Of a DNA stretch of 64,000 nucleotides, positions 9,168 through 17,780 are shown one piece after another. Both the position numbers and the translations under genes were made by a program. The stretch's first letter is position 1. Every line of letters begins with the position of its first letter. This DNA is from Rariglobus sp041662485. GTDB lineage: Bacteria > Verrucomicrobiota > Verrucomicrobiia > Opitutales > Opitutaceae. Where the stretch lies: contig JBAZSJ010000001.1 of NCBI GenBank assembly GCA_041662485.1, forward strand, positions 186,001 through 250,000. The letters run 5' to 3'. The notes under the pieces were generated by a model. The model did no database searches. It worked only from the letters and a program-made list of their open reading frames with translations, and was not told the origin of the DNA.

Positions 9168-10925
9168 TCAGCGCATTTTTTTCAGTTCGAATTTTTTCCC
9201 GGCGAGGGCGTCTTTGACGAACTGTCCCCAGAAGGGCGTGGGATCGTAGTTCCAGTTTTCGATCAGACGGGGAGTGGCCTTGGGGTGGATGCAGAAGGCC
9301 GTGTAGTTGAGGCGATATTTCTGGACGAGGGCGAGGGCGTCGGGCGACCACGTGTAGGGGTCTTCCTGGTTTTTCGCGGGGATGAAACCCATCTTCTTAA
9401 CGTCCGCGCCGAACTCGCCCACGAGGATGGGATACTTGGCGGCGACATCCAGAAAGCGTTTCTGCCAACCGCCATGCCAGTTGTAGAAATGGGTGGCATA
9501 CATGATGCCGTTGCCGGAGGAGTCGGTGAGGGCGAAGCCGTTGAGGACGCCGCTCAGATCGTAGGCGTAGCCGAGGCCGCCGGCGACGACGATGTTCTTC
9601 GCGCCGGTGGAGCGGACGGCGTCGATCAGGGCCTGCATGCCCGTCGAGTGTTTGGTGAGGAGCTCGGTCTTGCCCTTTTGTTTCACCTGAAAGTCTCCGC
9701 CTTTCTGCCAGACCGCCCAGGGAATGCCGGTGGGTTCGTTGAAGAGGTCGAAGAGGACGGCGGGGTTGTTTTTGTAGCGGGCGGCGGCGTCCTTCCAGAA
9801 CTCGACCGCGCCGTCCTCGGGCGCATGGAAGCGATGCAGATCGAGGACGATGTAGGCGCCGCGGGCGGCGGCCAGCTTGATGGCGTTGTCGACCACGAGG
9901 CGGTAGGCTTCGGGGTCGTTGCTGGTTTGCGGGGCCTTGCCGCGGCCGAACCAAAATCCGTCGTTCACCGGGAGGCGGATGACGTTGGCTTTCCAATCGT
10001 CGATCGCGACCTTGACCGAGCGCAGGATGTATTCCCCCTTGGCGGACCATTCGAGGCTGGGGACGTTGACGCCCTGCAACCACACGGTGGCGCCGGCGGC
10101 GGTGACGAGCCGGTTGCCGGAGACTTTGATCTCGGGAGTTTTGGAGGGCAGCTCCAGCAGTTTTAAAATGTCCGCTTCGTCCTCGGTTTGTTTTTTGGCG
10201 GCGAGGAGCGGGGCCTGGGCGAGAGCCCCGGCCTCGGCGGCGGGCATGGGGGTGACGATGACTTGTCCGAGGTCGAGGGTGCCTGACTTCACCTGGGCGA
10301 TGACGGGGATGAGCTGGATGGCGGCGGCGCCTTCGGGGACGAGGAAGCGGCGGCTGACGTCGGTCCAGTCTTTGGCGTGGGAATCGAGAACGAAGCCGCC
10401 GCCCTTGGCGACGGGCTGGCCCTGGGCGTCGAGGAATTTGTAGGAGAAGTGGATGTCTTTGGTGAAGGAGGGGGCGCCGGAGCCGTTGGTGCCGAACTTG
10501 AAGTTGGCGATACGGAAGCGGACGGTGAGGACGAGGCCTTTCACGTCGGGAGAAAGAGGCAGGGTGCGCGTCAATTGAACGAGTTGGCCTTCCTTCTGTG
10601 AAACGAGACGCAGGAAACGGATGGAGCCTTCTTTCTCCCAGGTGATCGGCTGGGAGGGATCGTGAGGCCAGCCGTCGGGCCAGAGGGGATCCTGGGTGGC
10701 GGCGGAGAAATCGCCGTTAGCCAGCAAGGACGGTCCGGCCGGAGCGGCGGGGGTGGCCGGCGTGGCGGTGGCGCGAGCGGGTGCCGCGGCGGGTTCGCCG
10801 ACGCCGGGGGCGGTGTCGGTGGCGTCGGTGTTTTGCGCGCGGAGCGCGGGGGCGAGCGCGAGGAGGATTGCGCCCAGCGCGGTGCGGCAGAGAGCGCGGC
10901 GAAGGAAAGACGTGGTGTTGGACAT
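9168..10925 (-). CDS. secreted GH5 endo-glycanase with N-terminal beta-sandwich module
   Basis: A 585-residue protein with a signal peptide ending near ALRAQ, a Pro/Ala linker (residues 35-65), a carbohydrate-binding-like beta-sandwich (about 68-235, beginning LLANGDFS and ending SGTLDLGQVIV), and a GH5 domain (about 265-580). The acid/base Glu397 is in LFDLFNEPTGIPW and the nucleophile Glu504 in ILVGEFGADV. GH5 enzymes cleave cellulose, mannan, xyloglucan and related glycans. Its module resembles those of the other GH5s here but lacks their WFDAR motif. It lies immediately downstream of the GH39-like gene, and the start codon is 27 bp below a purine/pyrimidine spacer repeat. Confidence 0.88.
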   Translation of the reverse strand: MSNTTSFLRRALCRTALGAILLALAPALRAQNTDATDTAPGVGEPAAAPARATATPATPAAPAGPSLLANGDFSAATQDPLWPDGWPHDPSQPITWEKEGSIRFLRLVSQKEGQLVQLTRTLPLSPDVKGLVLTVRFRIANFKFGTNGSGAPSFTKDIHFSYKFLDAQGQPVAKGGGFVLDSHAKDWTDVSRRFLVPEGAAAIQLIPVIAQVKSGTLDLGQVIVTPMPAAEAGALAQAPLLAAKKQTEDEADILKLLELPSKTPEIKVSGNRLVTAAGATVWLQGVNVPSLEWSAKGEYILRSVKVAIDDWKANVIRLPVNDGFWFGRGKAPQTSNDPEAYRLVVDNAIKLAAARGAYIVLDLHRFHAPEDGAVEFWKDAAARYKNNPAVLFDLFNEPTGIPWAVWQKGGDFQVKQKGKTELLTKHSTGMQALIDAVRSTGAKNIVVAGGLGYAYDLSGVLNGFALTDSSGNGIMYATHFYNWHGGWQKRFLDVAAKYPILVGEFGADVKKMGFIPAKNQEDPYTWSPDALALVQKYRLNYTAFCIHPKATPRLIENWNYDPTPFWGQFVKDALAGKKFELKKMR

Positions 10926-10952
10926 GGGGGAAGACGGAGGGCGGAGCCGGAG

Positions 10953-10987
10953 GGAGAAAGAGAAAGATTGAGAGGAAAGAGAAAGAG
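10953..10987. repeat. purine-rich hexamer spacer repeat
   Basis: Period-6 purine tract (AGAAAGAGAAAGATTGAGAG then AAAGAGAAAGAG) just upstream of the GH5 start. On the coding (minus) strand it is a CT-rich leader. Same family as repeats at 9083, 14051, 15400, 21821 and 42661. Confidence 0.6.
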
Positions 10988-11019
10988 TCGGAGGGCGGAG
11001 AGAGGGTATTAAAGGGAAA

Positions 11020-11050
11020 GGGCAAAGTAACCTAATAGGTTACTTTGCCC
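11020..11050 (-). terminator. shared terminator-like hairpin, copy 1
   Basis: GGGCAAAGTAACCTA and its exact reverse complement flank a single base, so the stem is at least 13 bp with a 5-base loop. It lies 70 bp after the stop of the GH39-like gene; on the minus strand it is followed by CTTTCCCTTTAATA. A near copy lies at 14107-14135 after another gene's stop, which supports a terminator or 3'-stability role. Confidence 0.65.
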
Positions 11051-11120
11051 GAGGGAGGTTCCGGGGTGCGGGCGATCAGGGCGGCGACGTGGACGAGGGT
11101 AGGCTCGACGCGGCCATGGG

Positions 11121-13827
11121 CTACGGTGTGGTGATGGTCACGTTGTCGAAGGTGGCGGTGCAGAGGGTGCCGTCGGCGCGGCTGCTGACGGCGAGACCCA
11201 CATAGACCGGGCCGGTGGTCCAGAGGTTGGCGCTGGTGTAGGTGTAGGGAGTGCCGAGCTGCGTCCAGGTCGTGCCGTTGGCGGACGTGAATGCGGTGAA
11301 CGTGTTGCCCGTGCGGACGAGCCTCAGCCAGGAAGGTGCGGCTCCGGTAACCGTCACCGGCACCGAATAGCTTCCGCTGGTGGAGTTGCGGTGGATGAAC
11401 TGGAGCCCCGAGGTCGGGGTGGCCAGCATCATGGCGTGTTTGGATCCGGTGGTGAGGGTTTCACGGATCATCACGCCGGCCTGGGCAATGGCATGGGTGT
11501 TCTGCTGGGTGACGATGCGGGCGGTGATCGTGCAGTCGCCGGCGACCTGCTGGTAGGCGTATTGGAATTCATCCAGGGCGTTCCAGATATACTGGCCGGA
11601 ACCGCGCACGGTGAAAGTGCCGCCGGCGATGATGGTGCTGCCGGCGGCCGCGACGGCGCCCACGTCCTGGTTGGACCAGCCTGCGTCGGTCAGGATGGCG
11701 AGGTCGTGGATCAGCGTGACCTGGCTGAAATTGCTCGTGCCGCCGGTGAAGCCGAAGACGGTGCCGGCGGGAAGGGTGGCGGGATTGCCGACGCGGTTGG
11801 TGATGTCGGCTTTCAGGACGCCGGTGTCGTTGGAGCCTTGATAGAGGCGGGCGCGGACGGTGCATGCGGTGCCATCGTAGTCGATCACCATATACATATC
11901 CACCGCGGCATAGTTCGACAGCGGCTGCGTTGCCCATCCCTCGACGATGTTGTTGACGGTGCTGCCGACGATGGCGATCTGGTCGGGGTTGTTGTCCACC
12001 TTGACGCCCCAGAGCCGGTTGTTCTGGCCATAGTAGCCGAGGGCCTGGCCGTAGTCGCCTTGGGTGCCGGGGCTGGCGGAGTAGGCGCCGAAGACGAAGC
12101 CGTCGGCGTAGTTTTGCTGCACTTGGAAACCAAAACGCGCCTGCACACGGCTCTTGGCCGAGGTGAGAGGCTGGCCGTTGAACACCGCGGCGGTCGCGAG
12201 ATAACCGGTGGTGGTGGTGAGCTTCAAATCACCGCCGGTGACCAAGGGCTGGAAGTTGGCGGGGTTGATGGTGGGGGGGGTGCTGGGATTGGCGTAGAGC
12301 TGCAGTCCGGCCGGAGCGGTGGTGAAGTCGGTGCTCAGCACCACGGCGGCAGGGGAGGCGGGAGGAGTCGGAGGAGTCGGTGCGTCGGTGCGCGGATAAC
12401 GGAAGACGCAGGCGGTCAGAGGCGGCAGAACGTGGCTGAACGAGGTGCCGTAGGCGGTGGCGGTGCCGGTGTCGGGACGTGTCCGTCGCGGTGAGTTTGA
12501 AGAGCGTGGGCGCGGTGACGGGCGGGGCGTTGGTGATGGTGACGTTGGCGGTGTAGGTCGTGGTGTCGTGGCGGTTGAGCACACGGACGTAGAGATAGGA
12601 GTCGTCCTTGCTGGCGGTGACGACGACGTGGGAGTCGCTGCTGGTCTGGGCGAGCACCTGGTCGCCGGTGAGGACGCCGTGGATGTAGGCGGCCCAGTAG
12701 GGGAAGCTGCGGGTGTTGTCGGCCTTGTAGTAGGCGAGGGAGTGGTTGGTCCGGTCGAACTGGAACCCGTTGGTGACGTAGCTGCGCGGGTTGTAGAGCG
12801 TGTAATGGTCGGCGAGGAGGAACCAGAGGCCCTGGACGATGGTGTGGTTGTAGATCTGCACGCCGTCGTTGAAGAGATTCAGCTCGGTGATGCCGGTGCC
12901 GACGGTGGCCGGAACTCCCGAGGTGCCCATCTTCGTGAGCAGCGCCTTCTCACCGCGGGTGGTGCCGATGGTGTGGTCGAAGTGGACCATCTCGGCGGTG
13001 TGATTGAGTTGGTTGTAGGCGGTGTTGGCGAAGCCCTCCCAGGAATAGATGAGGCCGTAAACGTGGCGGGTGACGATATCGACCTGGTTTTTGCAGGCGG
13101 GCAGGAAAGCGTTCATGATATCGTCCCGGTAGTTGCCGAAGCCGTATTCCCAGCTGACGACCGGGCCGGCGAGGAGGACGTTGCCACGCACGCCGGAGGC
13201 GGTGAGCTGGGTGTGCGCGAGCGAGAAAAAGTCGATGTATTCCTGGGGCGTGGCGACCTGGTAGTTGACGTTCGCCAGATCGGGCTCGTTGCCGATCTCC
13301 CAATATTGGGTGGAGAGGTTGAACGGCGCCGCTTTGTAACGATTCACCAAATACGTGATATTGGTGGCCACGCGCTGGTTGATGGGCGTGGGATCATCGG
13401 CGGGGTAGAGGGTGCCGTCGAGGCGAAGCAGGGCGTTTTTGAACGTGGTGTTGCTGTTCGACTCGATGCACTGGATGAAGAGAGGGGAGGCGCCGGCGTT
13501 GACGATCTGGGCGACCTTGGTGTCGAGATCCGCGAGGGTTCCCACCCCGCCGGCGCTGTCGGCGGGGTAGCCGACAATGCGCACGACACCGATGCGGGCC
13601 TTGACCAGGTCGCCGCGATAGTCGGGTGTCAGGGTGTTCCAGAAAGGGGTCGCGGCACAGACGCCGCCGAGACCGGCCGGGATATCGCGCACGACGGAAG
13701 ATGCATTGATGGTGACGGTGGCGGTCTGGGCCGAGAGCGCCGGTGCGAGAATGGCGATGACGAACGACAGCAAGAAAAGGCAGCGGGATGGTCGCTGCCT
13801 TGAGGGGGTGTTATTTGATATGTTCAT
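11121..13827 (-). CDS. multidomain secreted GH39/GH51-like glycosidase, single-base frameshift
   Basis: The start at 13827 is chosen because it begins directly with the signal peptide (MNISNN...ALSAQ); a 14-codon longer start exists at 13869. The N-terminal 430 residues form a clan GH-A domain with acid/base Glu181 (YWEIGNEPD) and nucleophile Glu315 (GITELNLF), most like GH39/GH51/GH79. A concanavalin-like domain follows (VVLSTDFTTAPAGLQLYAN), then a C-terminal domain like that in DUF1349/enolase-regulator-type proteins (GVMIRETLTTGSKHAMM). As written the first frame derails after LFKLTATDTS near 12475, and the second half is open in another frame from there to 11121. Removing one C from a CCC run (about 12474-12476) joins them as TDTSDTGTATAYGTS. 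Real decay or a consensus error cannot be told apart here. Confidence 0.75.
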
Positions 13828-14106
13828 TTTGGGGTGGGGGAAAGCAGTAGCTGTCCGTGTGGGTGGCACGGTGAGGGGAAGAAGGAGGAATCAGGCTGTG
13901 TGGGAAATCAGGTGATCGTTGAGGGATGCGGGTTGGTGATTGGAGAAACTTGGGAAGGGAGAGGGGGCGGAGGTAACCGCTGATTACGCAGATGGGCGCA
14001 GATTTTTTCGAGAGGAGTGCTCGCGGAACACACGGAAGAATCGGAGGGGGGAGATTAAGAGGAAGAGAAAGAGTCGGAGGACGGAGGGAGGGCCTGAAGG
14101 GGAAAG
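13828..14106. repeat. intergenic spacer with AACCGC/ACACACGGAA repeat and purine repeat
   Basis: No gene is seen in this gap of just over 300 bases. From 13973 to 14050 it carries a repeat starting AACCGCTGATTACGCAGATG and ending with GGAACACACGGAAG then TCGGAGG. The related sequence lies at 15308-15388, so the two copies flank the PL22-like gene. A purine tract (GAGATTAAGAGGAAGAGAAA, 14051-14070) follows in both. The remainder is G-rich spacer with no recognisable site. Confidence 0.55.
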
Positions 14107-14135
14107 GGCAAAGTAACCTATTGGGTTACTTTGCC
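14107..14135 (-). terminator. shared terminator-like hairpin, copy 2
   Basis: GGCAAAGTAACC (14107-14118), loop TATTG, GGTTACTTTGCC (14124-14135), located 10 bp after the stop of the PL22-like gene; the minus strand continues CTTTCCCC. It is nearly identical to the hairpin at 11020-11050, including the adjacent GGAAAG. Confidence 0.65.
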
Positions 14136-14145
14136 TGGGAGAGAT

Positions 14146-15282
14146 TCAGGCGGTGCGGACGATCAGGTCGGCGACGGGGGTGAGGGCGACATCGACGCGG
14201 TCATGCACGGTGGTGGTGTAGCAGATGTAGCGGTCGTTGAGGCAAAACTGGGGATGCGGATGCAGGTGGACGCATTGCGTGAGGTGCTGGGCGAGCGGGC
14301 CGCGGTTGACGATCTCGACTTCTTTGCCGGTGACGGTGTCGCGGAAGAGGACGTGGCAGTCGGCGGGGGACGGGAGGTCCATGCGGTCGGCGACGAGGTA
14401 GCGGCCGGTGCGGTCGGAGTGGGCGTGGGAGAGAGCACCGGGCCAGACGAGCGTCTCGGCTTGCGTGGCGATGTTCACTTTTTTCACACCGACGCCGTAG
14501 TGGAGATACCAGATGTGTTGGCCGTCGGCGTCCCACCATTCATGGCCGCTGTGGGAGACGGGTTCTTTGAGGAGGGGGCGGGCCTGCTCGCCGCGACGGA
14601 TGAGCCAGATGCGGTGGTAGGGGCGGAGTCCGTCAAAGGGTTCGGCGGCGTGATCCTGCCAGTATTCGTGGGCGAACATCTGCACGTCGGGATCGGTCGG
14701 ACTGAAGAGACCGTGGTCGTGAAACCGGCCTTCGATTTTTTGCCACAATTTGAAGGGCGATCCGTCGACGGGCAGTTCGCCGATGTAGCAAGTCTGGTGT
14801 CCGTCCTCTCGGACGAAGCGGGCGTCGATGTTGAGCGTGCGGTGGTCGGCGGAGAAGGTGAGGTGGGTGGCGATGCGTTCGAGGCGCCCGGCGACGAGCT
14901 CGGCGGGGAAGCTGTTCACGCGCACGGCGCGGTCGGTCGCGAGCGGGCCGCGTTTCCACGTGTCGAGGTGGTTGCCCCAATAGACTTCGCCGGTCGCGGG
15001 ATCCACGGCGGGGGATTCGGACGGGAATTGGGTTTCCGGATACACGCGGAGTTCGTTGCGTTCGAGATCGGCGACGCCGAGGACCTGTTGCGTGTGGCGG
15101 CCGCCCTCGGGTGGAAAGCCGCAGCGGAGCCAGAGGTAGCGGCCGTCGGCGGAGAAGCTCGGATTGGTGTAATAGAACGACTGCTGCACCGGCGCGGCGC
15201 GTTTGGTGAGGACGAGGCTTTCCACGCCGTTGGAGGGATTGCGCCAGCGGGTGAAGAGCGCGGAGGTTTCGGGTGAGTGCAT
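14146..15282 (-). CDS. oligogalacturonate lyase-like (PL22) beta-propeller protein
   Basis: A 378-residue protein. The ATG at 15282 is chosen because upstream codons fall in the spacer repeat and read as low-complexity Ser/Phe/Arg sequence. Repeated propeller blades with NPSFSADGRYLWL-type and HLTFSADHRTLNI motifs, FSPTDPDVQMFAHEY and SGHEWWDADGQHIWYL match PL22 oligogalacturonate lyases, which convert pectin-derived unsaturated oligomers in the cytoplasm. No signal peptide is seen, consistent with that role. Its spacers on both sides hold the same repeat pair, and it ends at a terminator-like hairpin. A non-lyase TolB-like propeller is the alternative. Confidence 0.72.
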   Translation of the reverse strand: MHSPETSALFTRWRNPSNGVESLVLTKRAAPVQQSFYYTNPSFSADGRYLWLRCGFPPEGGRHTQQVLGVADLERNELRVYPETQFPSESPAVDPATGEVYWGNHLDTWKRGPLATDRAVRVNSFPAELVAGRLERIATHLTFSADHRTLNIDARFVREDGHQTCYIGELPVDGSPFKLWQKIEGRFHDHGLFSPTDPDVQMFAHEYWQDHAAEPFDGLRPYHRIWLIRRGEQARPLLKEPVSHSGHEWWDADGQHIWYLHYGVGVKKVNIATQAETLVWPGALSHAHSDRTGRYLVADRMDLPSPADCHVLFRDTVTGKEVEIVNRGPLAQHLTQCVHLHPHPQFCLNDRYICYTTTVHDRVDVALTPVADLIVRTA

Positions 15283-15307
15283 TGACGGAAGGAGAGGAGG
15301 ACGGACG

Positions 15308-15433
15308 TAACCGCGGATTGCGGGTATGATCGCAGATTTCGGAGCGGAGTGCCCACGGAACACACGGAATACACGGAGAAATCGGAGGTGACTCGGAGGG
15401 AGAAAGAGAAAGATTAAGAGGAAAGAGAAAGAG
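15308..15433. repeat. composite spacer repeat upstream of the PL22-like gene
   Basis: Contains AACCGCGGATTGCGGG...CGCAGATTT, GGAACACACGGAATACACGG and, from 15400, the purine tract AGAAAGAGAAAGATTAAGAG. The order of elements is the same as at 13973-14073, pointing to spread or duplication of a composite spacer unit. Confidence 0.55.
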
Positions 15434-15461
15434 GAAGAGGAAGGAGGGGGGCGGTGCGCGT

Positions 15462-16976
15462 TCAGGGGGCCCAATCGTCGGTGCGGAAGGGGGCGAGCGG
15501 CAGGCCGGCGGCGTTGTAGAGATTGGTCTCGGGGCTGTTGCACCAGGCGTAGCGCACGGCGACGGGCGCGGGCACGGAGGCGGCCGAGACGGTGATGGTG
15601 CCGTCTGCGAGCGTGGCTTGGGCGGGGACGAATTTTTTGTCGGCTCCGGCGATTTCGAAGCCGAGGGGCGCGGAGCCGTCGCGGGTTTTCAGCCCTTCAG
15701 CCGAGGTGAAAGCGAGTTTGATGGCGGTGCCTGCGGGCACGGCCTTGGCAAAGCGCGGGCTGGAGAAGACGACTTGTTGGCCGTAGGTCTGCGCGAGGGC
15801 GATGAGGGCGAGCCGGTGGCCGACATCCTGTTTGTTGCGCGGATGGATGTTGAGCGGGTTGCCGATGTCGATGGTGATGGCTTCGCCGGTGGCGGGCAGG
15901 GAGAGGCGTTGGTCCTGCGCTTCGCGGAGAAAGGCCCATTGGGTGGACTGGGCGTTGCCCATCGCGCAATTGGGAAGCTGCACCCAGTAGAAAGGCACGT
16001 CGCCCTGATCGAGGGTCTTTCGCCAGCCGGTGATGAGGGCGGCGAAGAGTTTGTGGTATTCGGCCGCGCGGCGGGTGTTGGCTTCGCCTTGATACCAGAG
16101 CACGCCGCGCAGGCCGACGGGGAGCAGCGGATGAATCATGCCGTTGTAGAGGTTGGACGGACCGCTGACGGAATCCGGGCCGGCGGGAGCGGCAGGGGCG
16201 CGTTTTTTGAACGCTTCGCCTTTGGCCTTGGCGTCGGCTTGTTCGGCGGTCCACGTGGCCAGCGCCTGATCGTAAGCCGCTTTTTTCCCGGGGTAGCCGG
16301 TCTGGGTTTTGGCCCAGCTTTGCTTCAGGGTATTCAGCGAAGGTTCGACCGAAAACGAGGCGGGACTGAGCCAGGCCTCGATCGCGCTGCCGCCGTAGGA
16401 GCTGTTGATGATGCCGACGGGCACCTTGAGTTTTTGATAAATATCCCGGGCGAAAAAATATCCGGCGGCGGTGAAGATGCCGACGGTTTCCGACGAGGAC
16501 GGTTCCCATTTCCCCTGGGCGGTCGTCTGCGGCTCGGCGGCGGAGGCGCGGGCGATCTTGATGTGGCGGATGAGCGGGTAGTCGGCGGAGGCGCGTTCCT
16601 TGGCGAAGACGTCTTTCTCAAGATCGCAGACGCGCAGTTCCATGTTGGACTGGCCCGAGGCCAGCCAGACCTCGCCGACCACGATGTCGTGAAGGGTGAT
16701 CTGGTTTTTCCCGGTGACGACGAGATCGGCGGGTTCGGCGGTGGCAGGGGCCGGCTTCAGCCGGACCAGCCAGCGGCCGTCAGGGCCCGGCTTGGTGGAG
16801 ACGGTTTCGCCGTGGAAGAGCACGGTGACGGTTTCTCCGGGAGAGGCCGTGCCCCAGATGGGGATGGGTTTGCCCTGCTGCAACACGGCGTGATCGGTGA
16901 ACAGCGGCGCGAGGACGACGTCGGCGCGTAGGCCGGTGGCGAAGAGAAGCGGGAGAAGGCAAAGGATGCGGTTCAC
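15462..16976 (-). CDS. secreted SASA-family (sialate O-acetylesterase-like) carbohydrate esterase
   Basis: A 504-residue protein with a signal peptide (residues 1-18), a beta-rich N-terminal domain (DVVLAPLFTDHAVLQ), and an SGNH-type esterase domain: catalytic Ser110 in WLASGQSNMEL, and Asp370/His378 in IDIGNPLNIHPRNK. The family de-O-acetylates sialic acids and plant glycans such as acetylated mannan or xylan; given the GH26/GH5 neighbours, removing acetyl groups from a hemicellulose is more likely than acting on sialic acid. It has a paralogue at 21869-23464 with the same architecture. It is located between the small secreted protein and the PL22-like gene. Confidence 0.88.
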   Translation of the reverse strand: MNRILCLLPLLFATGLRADVVLAPLFTDHAVLQQGKPIPIWGTASPGETVTVLFHGETVSTKPGPDGRWLVRLKPAPATAEPADLVVTGKNQITLHDIVVGEVWLASGQSNMELRVCDLEKDVFAKERASADYPLIRHIKIARASAAEPQTTAQGKWEPSSSETVGIFTAAGYFFARDIYQKLKVPVGIINSSYGGSAIEAWLSPASFSVEPSLNTLKQSWAKTQTGYPGKKAAYDQALATWTAEQADAKAKGEAFKKRAPAAPAGPDSVSGPSNLYNGMIHPLLPVGLRGVLWYQGEANTRRAAEYHKLFAALITGWRKTLDQGDVPFYWVQLPNCAMGNAQSTQWAFLREAQDQRLSLPATGEAITIDIGNPLNIHPRNKQDVGHRLALIALAQTYGQQVVFSSPRFAKAVPAGTAIKLAFTSAEGLKTRDGSAPLGFEIAGADKKFVPAQATLADGTITVSAASVPAPVAVRYAWCNSPETNLYNAAGLPLAPFRTDDWAP

Positions 16977-17027
16977 GAGGAGGGGGAGGACGGGTCGGTT
17001 TTGAGGCGGCGGGAGGGGGAGCCTGGG

Positions 17028-17726
17028 TCAGGGAGAGGCAGGGGGTTCTTGCGGGGCGGGGGTCTTGGGCCAGCCGGGCAGGACGAACATGCCGATGCCG
17101 GCACCTTCCTGGCCGGCGATGAAGAGGATGTTCGAGCCTTGGGGCTGTTGGCTGAGCTGGATGACGTTATTGAAGAGGGGAACCCAGCGATTGTTTTCCA
17201 TGGTGGCGACTTGAACGACGACGGCCTTGCCTGAACCGGAAATCAGGGTCGAGGCGCCCGAATTCAGATCGATCTGCTGGGAACCGTTGCAGAGGATCAT
17301 CAGGCGTTTGGGCGTGAGATTATGGAGACGGACGTGACCGGGAGGGAGTGAGGTGCTGTCATCGGGTATGACATACATGGCATAGCGACCATGTCCTGCC
17401 GGAGCGGTCAGCAAGGTGACCTTGGTGACGTCCTTGGGGATAAGAACAGAGGCGACCACGGGGGGCGGTTTGCGGTCATGCGCTTTCGGAGCGACGCTGG
17501 TGAAGGCGAGCACGGGAGGGCCCGAGTAGGTTTGGGTGGGAGAGCGGCCGTTGTTTTCGGTGGCTTCGACCTTCTGATTCGCGCCGTAGTAGAGAGTCGG
17601 GAGGTCCGTGCCCCAGGCGAACAAGCGGAATTGCACAGAGACAGGGGGGGGCGTGTCCTGGGCGCGCAAGGGCGGGCAGCCGAGGAGAACCATGATAAGG
17701 GCGAGGCAGCGGGTGAGCGGGTGCAT
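17028..17726 (-). CDS. small secreted protein paired with cassette A protein, copy 1
   Basis: About 232 residues, starting at MHPLTRCLALIM (an upstream ATG at 17744 would add six residues) with a signal peptide cleaved near PLRAQ. The mature part is beta-rich with VRLHNLTPKRLMILCNGSQQ near its middle and a Pro-rich end. I recognise no named domain. The gene lies 54 bp after the stop of the large cassette A protein; a similarly placed gene follows the second cassette A protein at 34411-35187 (RIINRSPVAMAAQF matches the central segment in pattern). The pairing suggests the two gene products work together, perhaps as an exported partner of the pilin-like protein. Confidence 0.6.
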   Translation of the reverse strand: MHPLTRCLALIMVLLGCPPLRAQDTPPPVSVQFRLFAWGTDLPTLYYGANQKVEATENNGRSPTQTYSGPPVLAFTSVAPKAHDRKPPPVVASVLIPKDVTKVTLLTAPAGHGRYAMYVIPDDSTSLPPGHVRLHNLTPKRLMILCNGSQQIDLNSGASTLISGSGKAVVVQVATMENNRWVPLFNNVIQLSQQPQGSNILFIAGQEGAGIGMFVLPGWPKTPAPQEPPASP

Positions 17727-17780
17727 GATGGGGGCGGAAATCAAGTGGAGGTCGGAGGGAGGCGCGGCGGGCGGCTGGTG

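Noticed and set aside
12457..13803. A 448-codon plus-strand frame opposite the GH39-like gene
   Set aside because: Same composition artefact as the other antisense frames.
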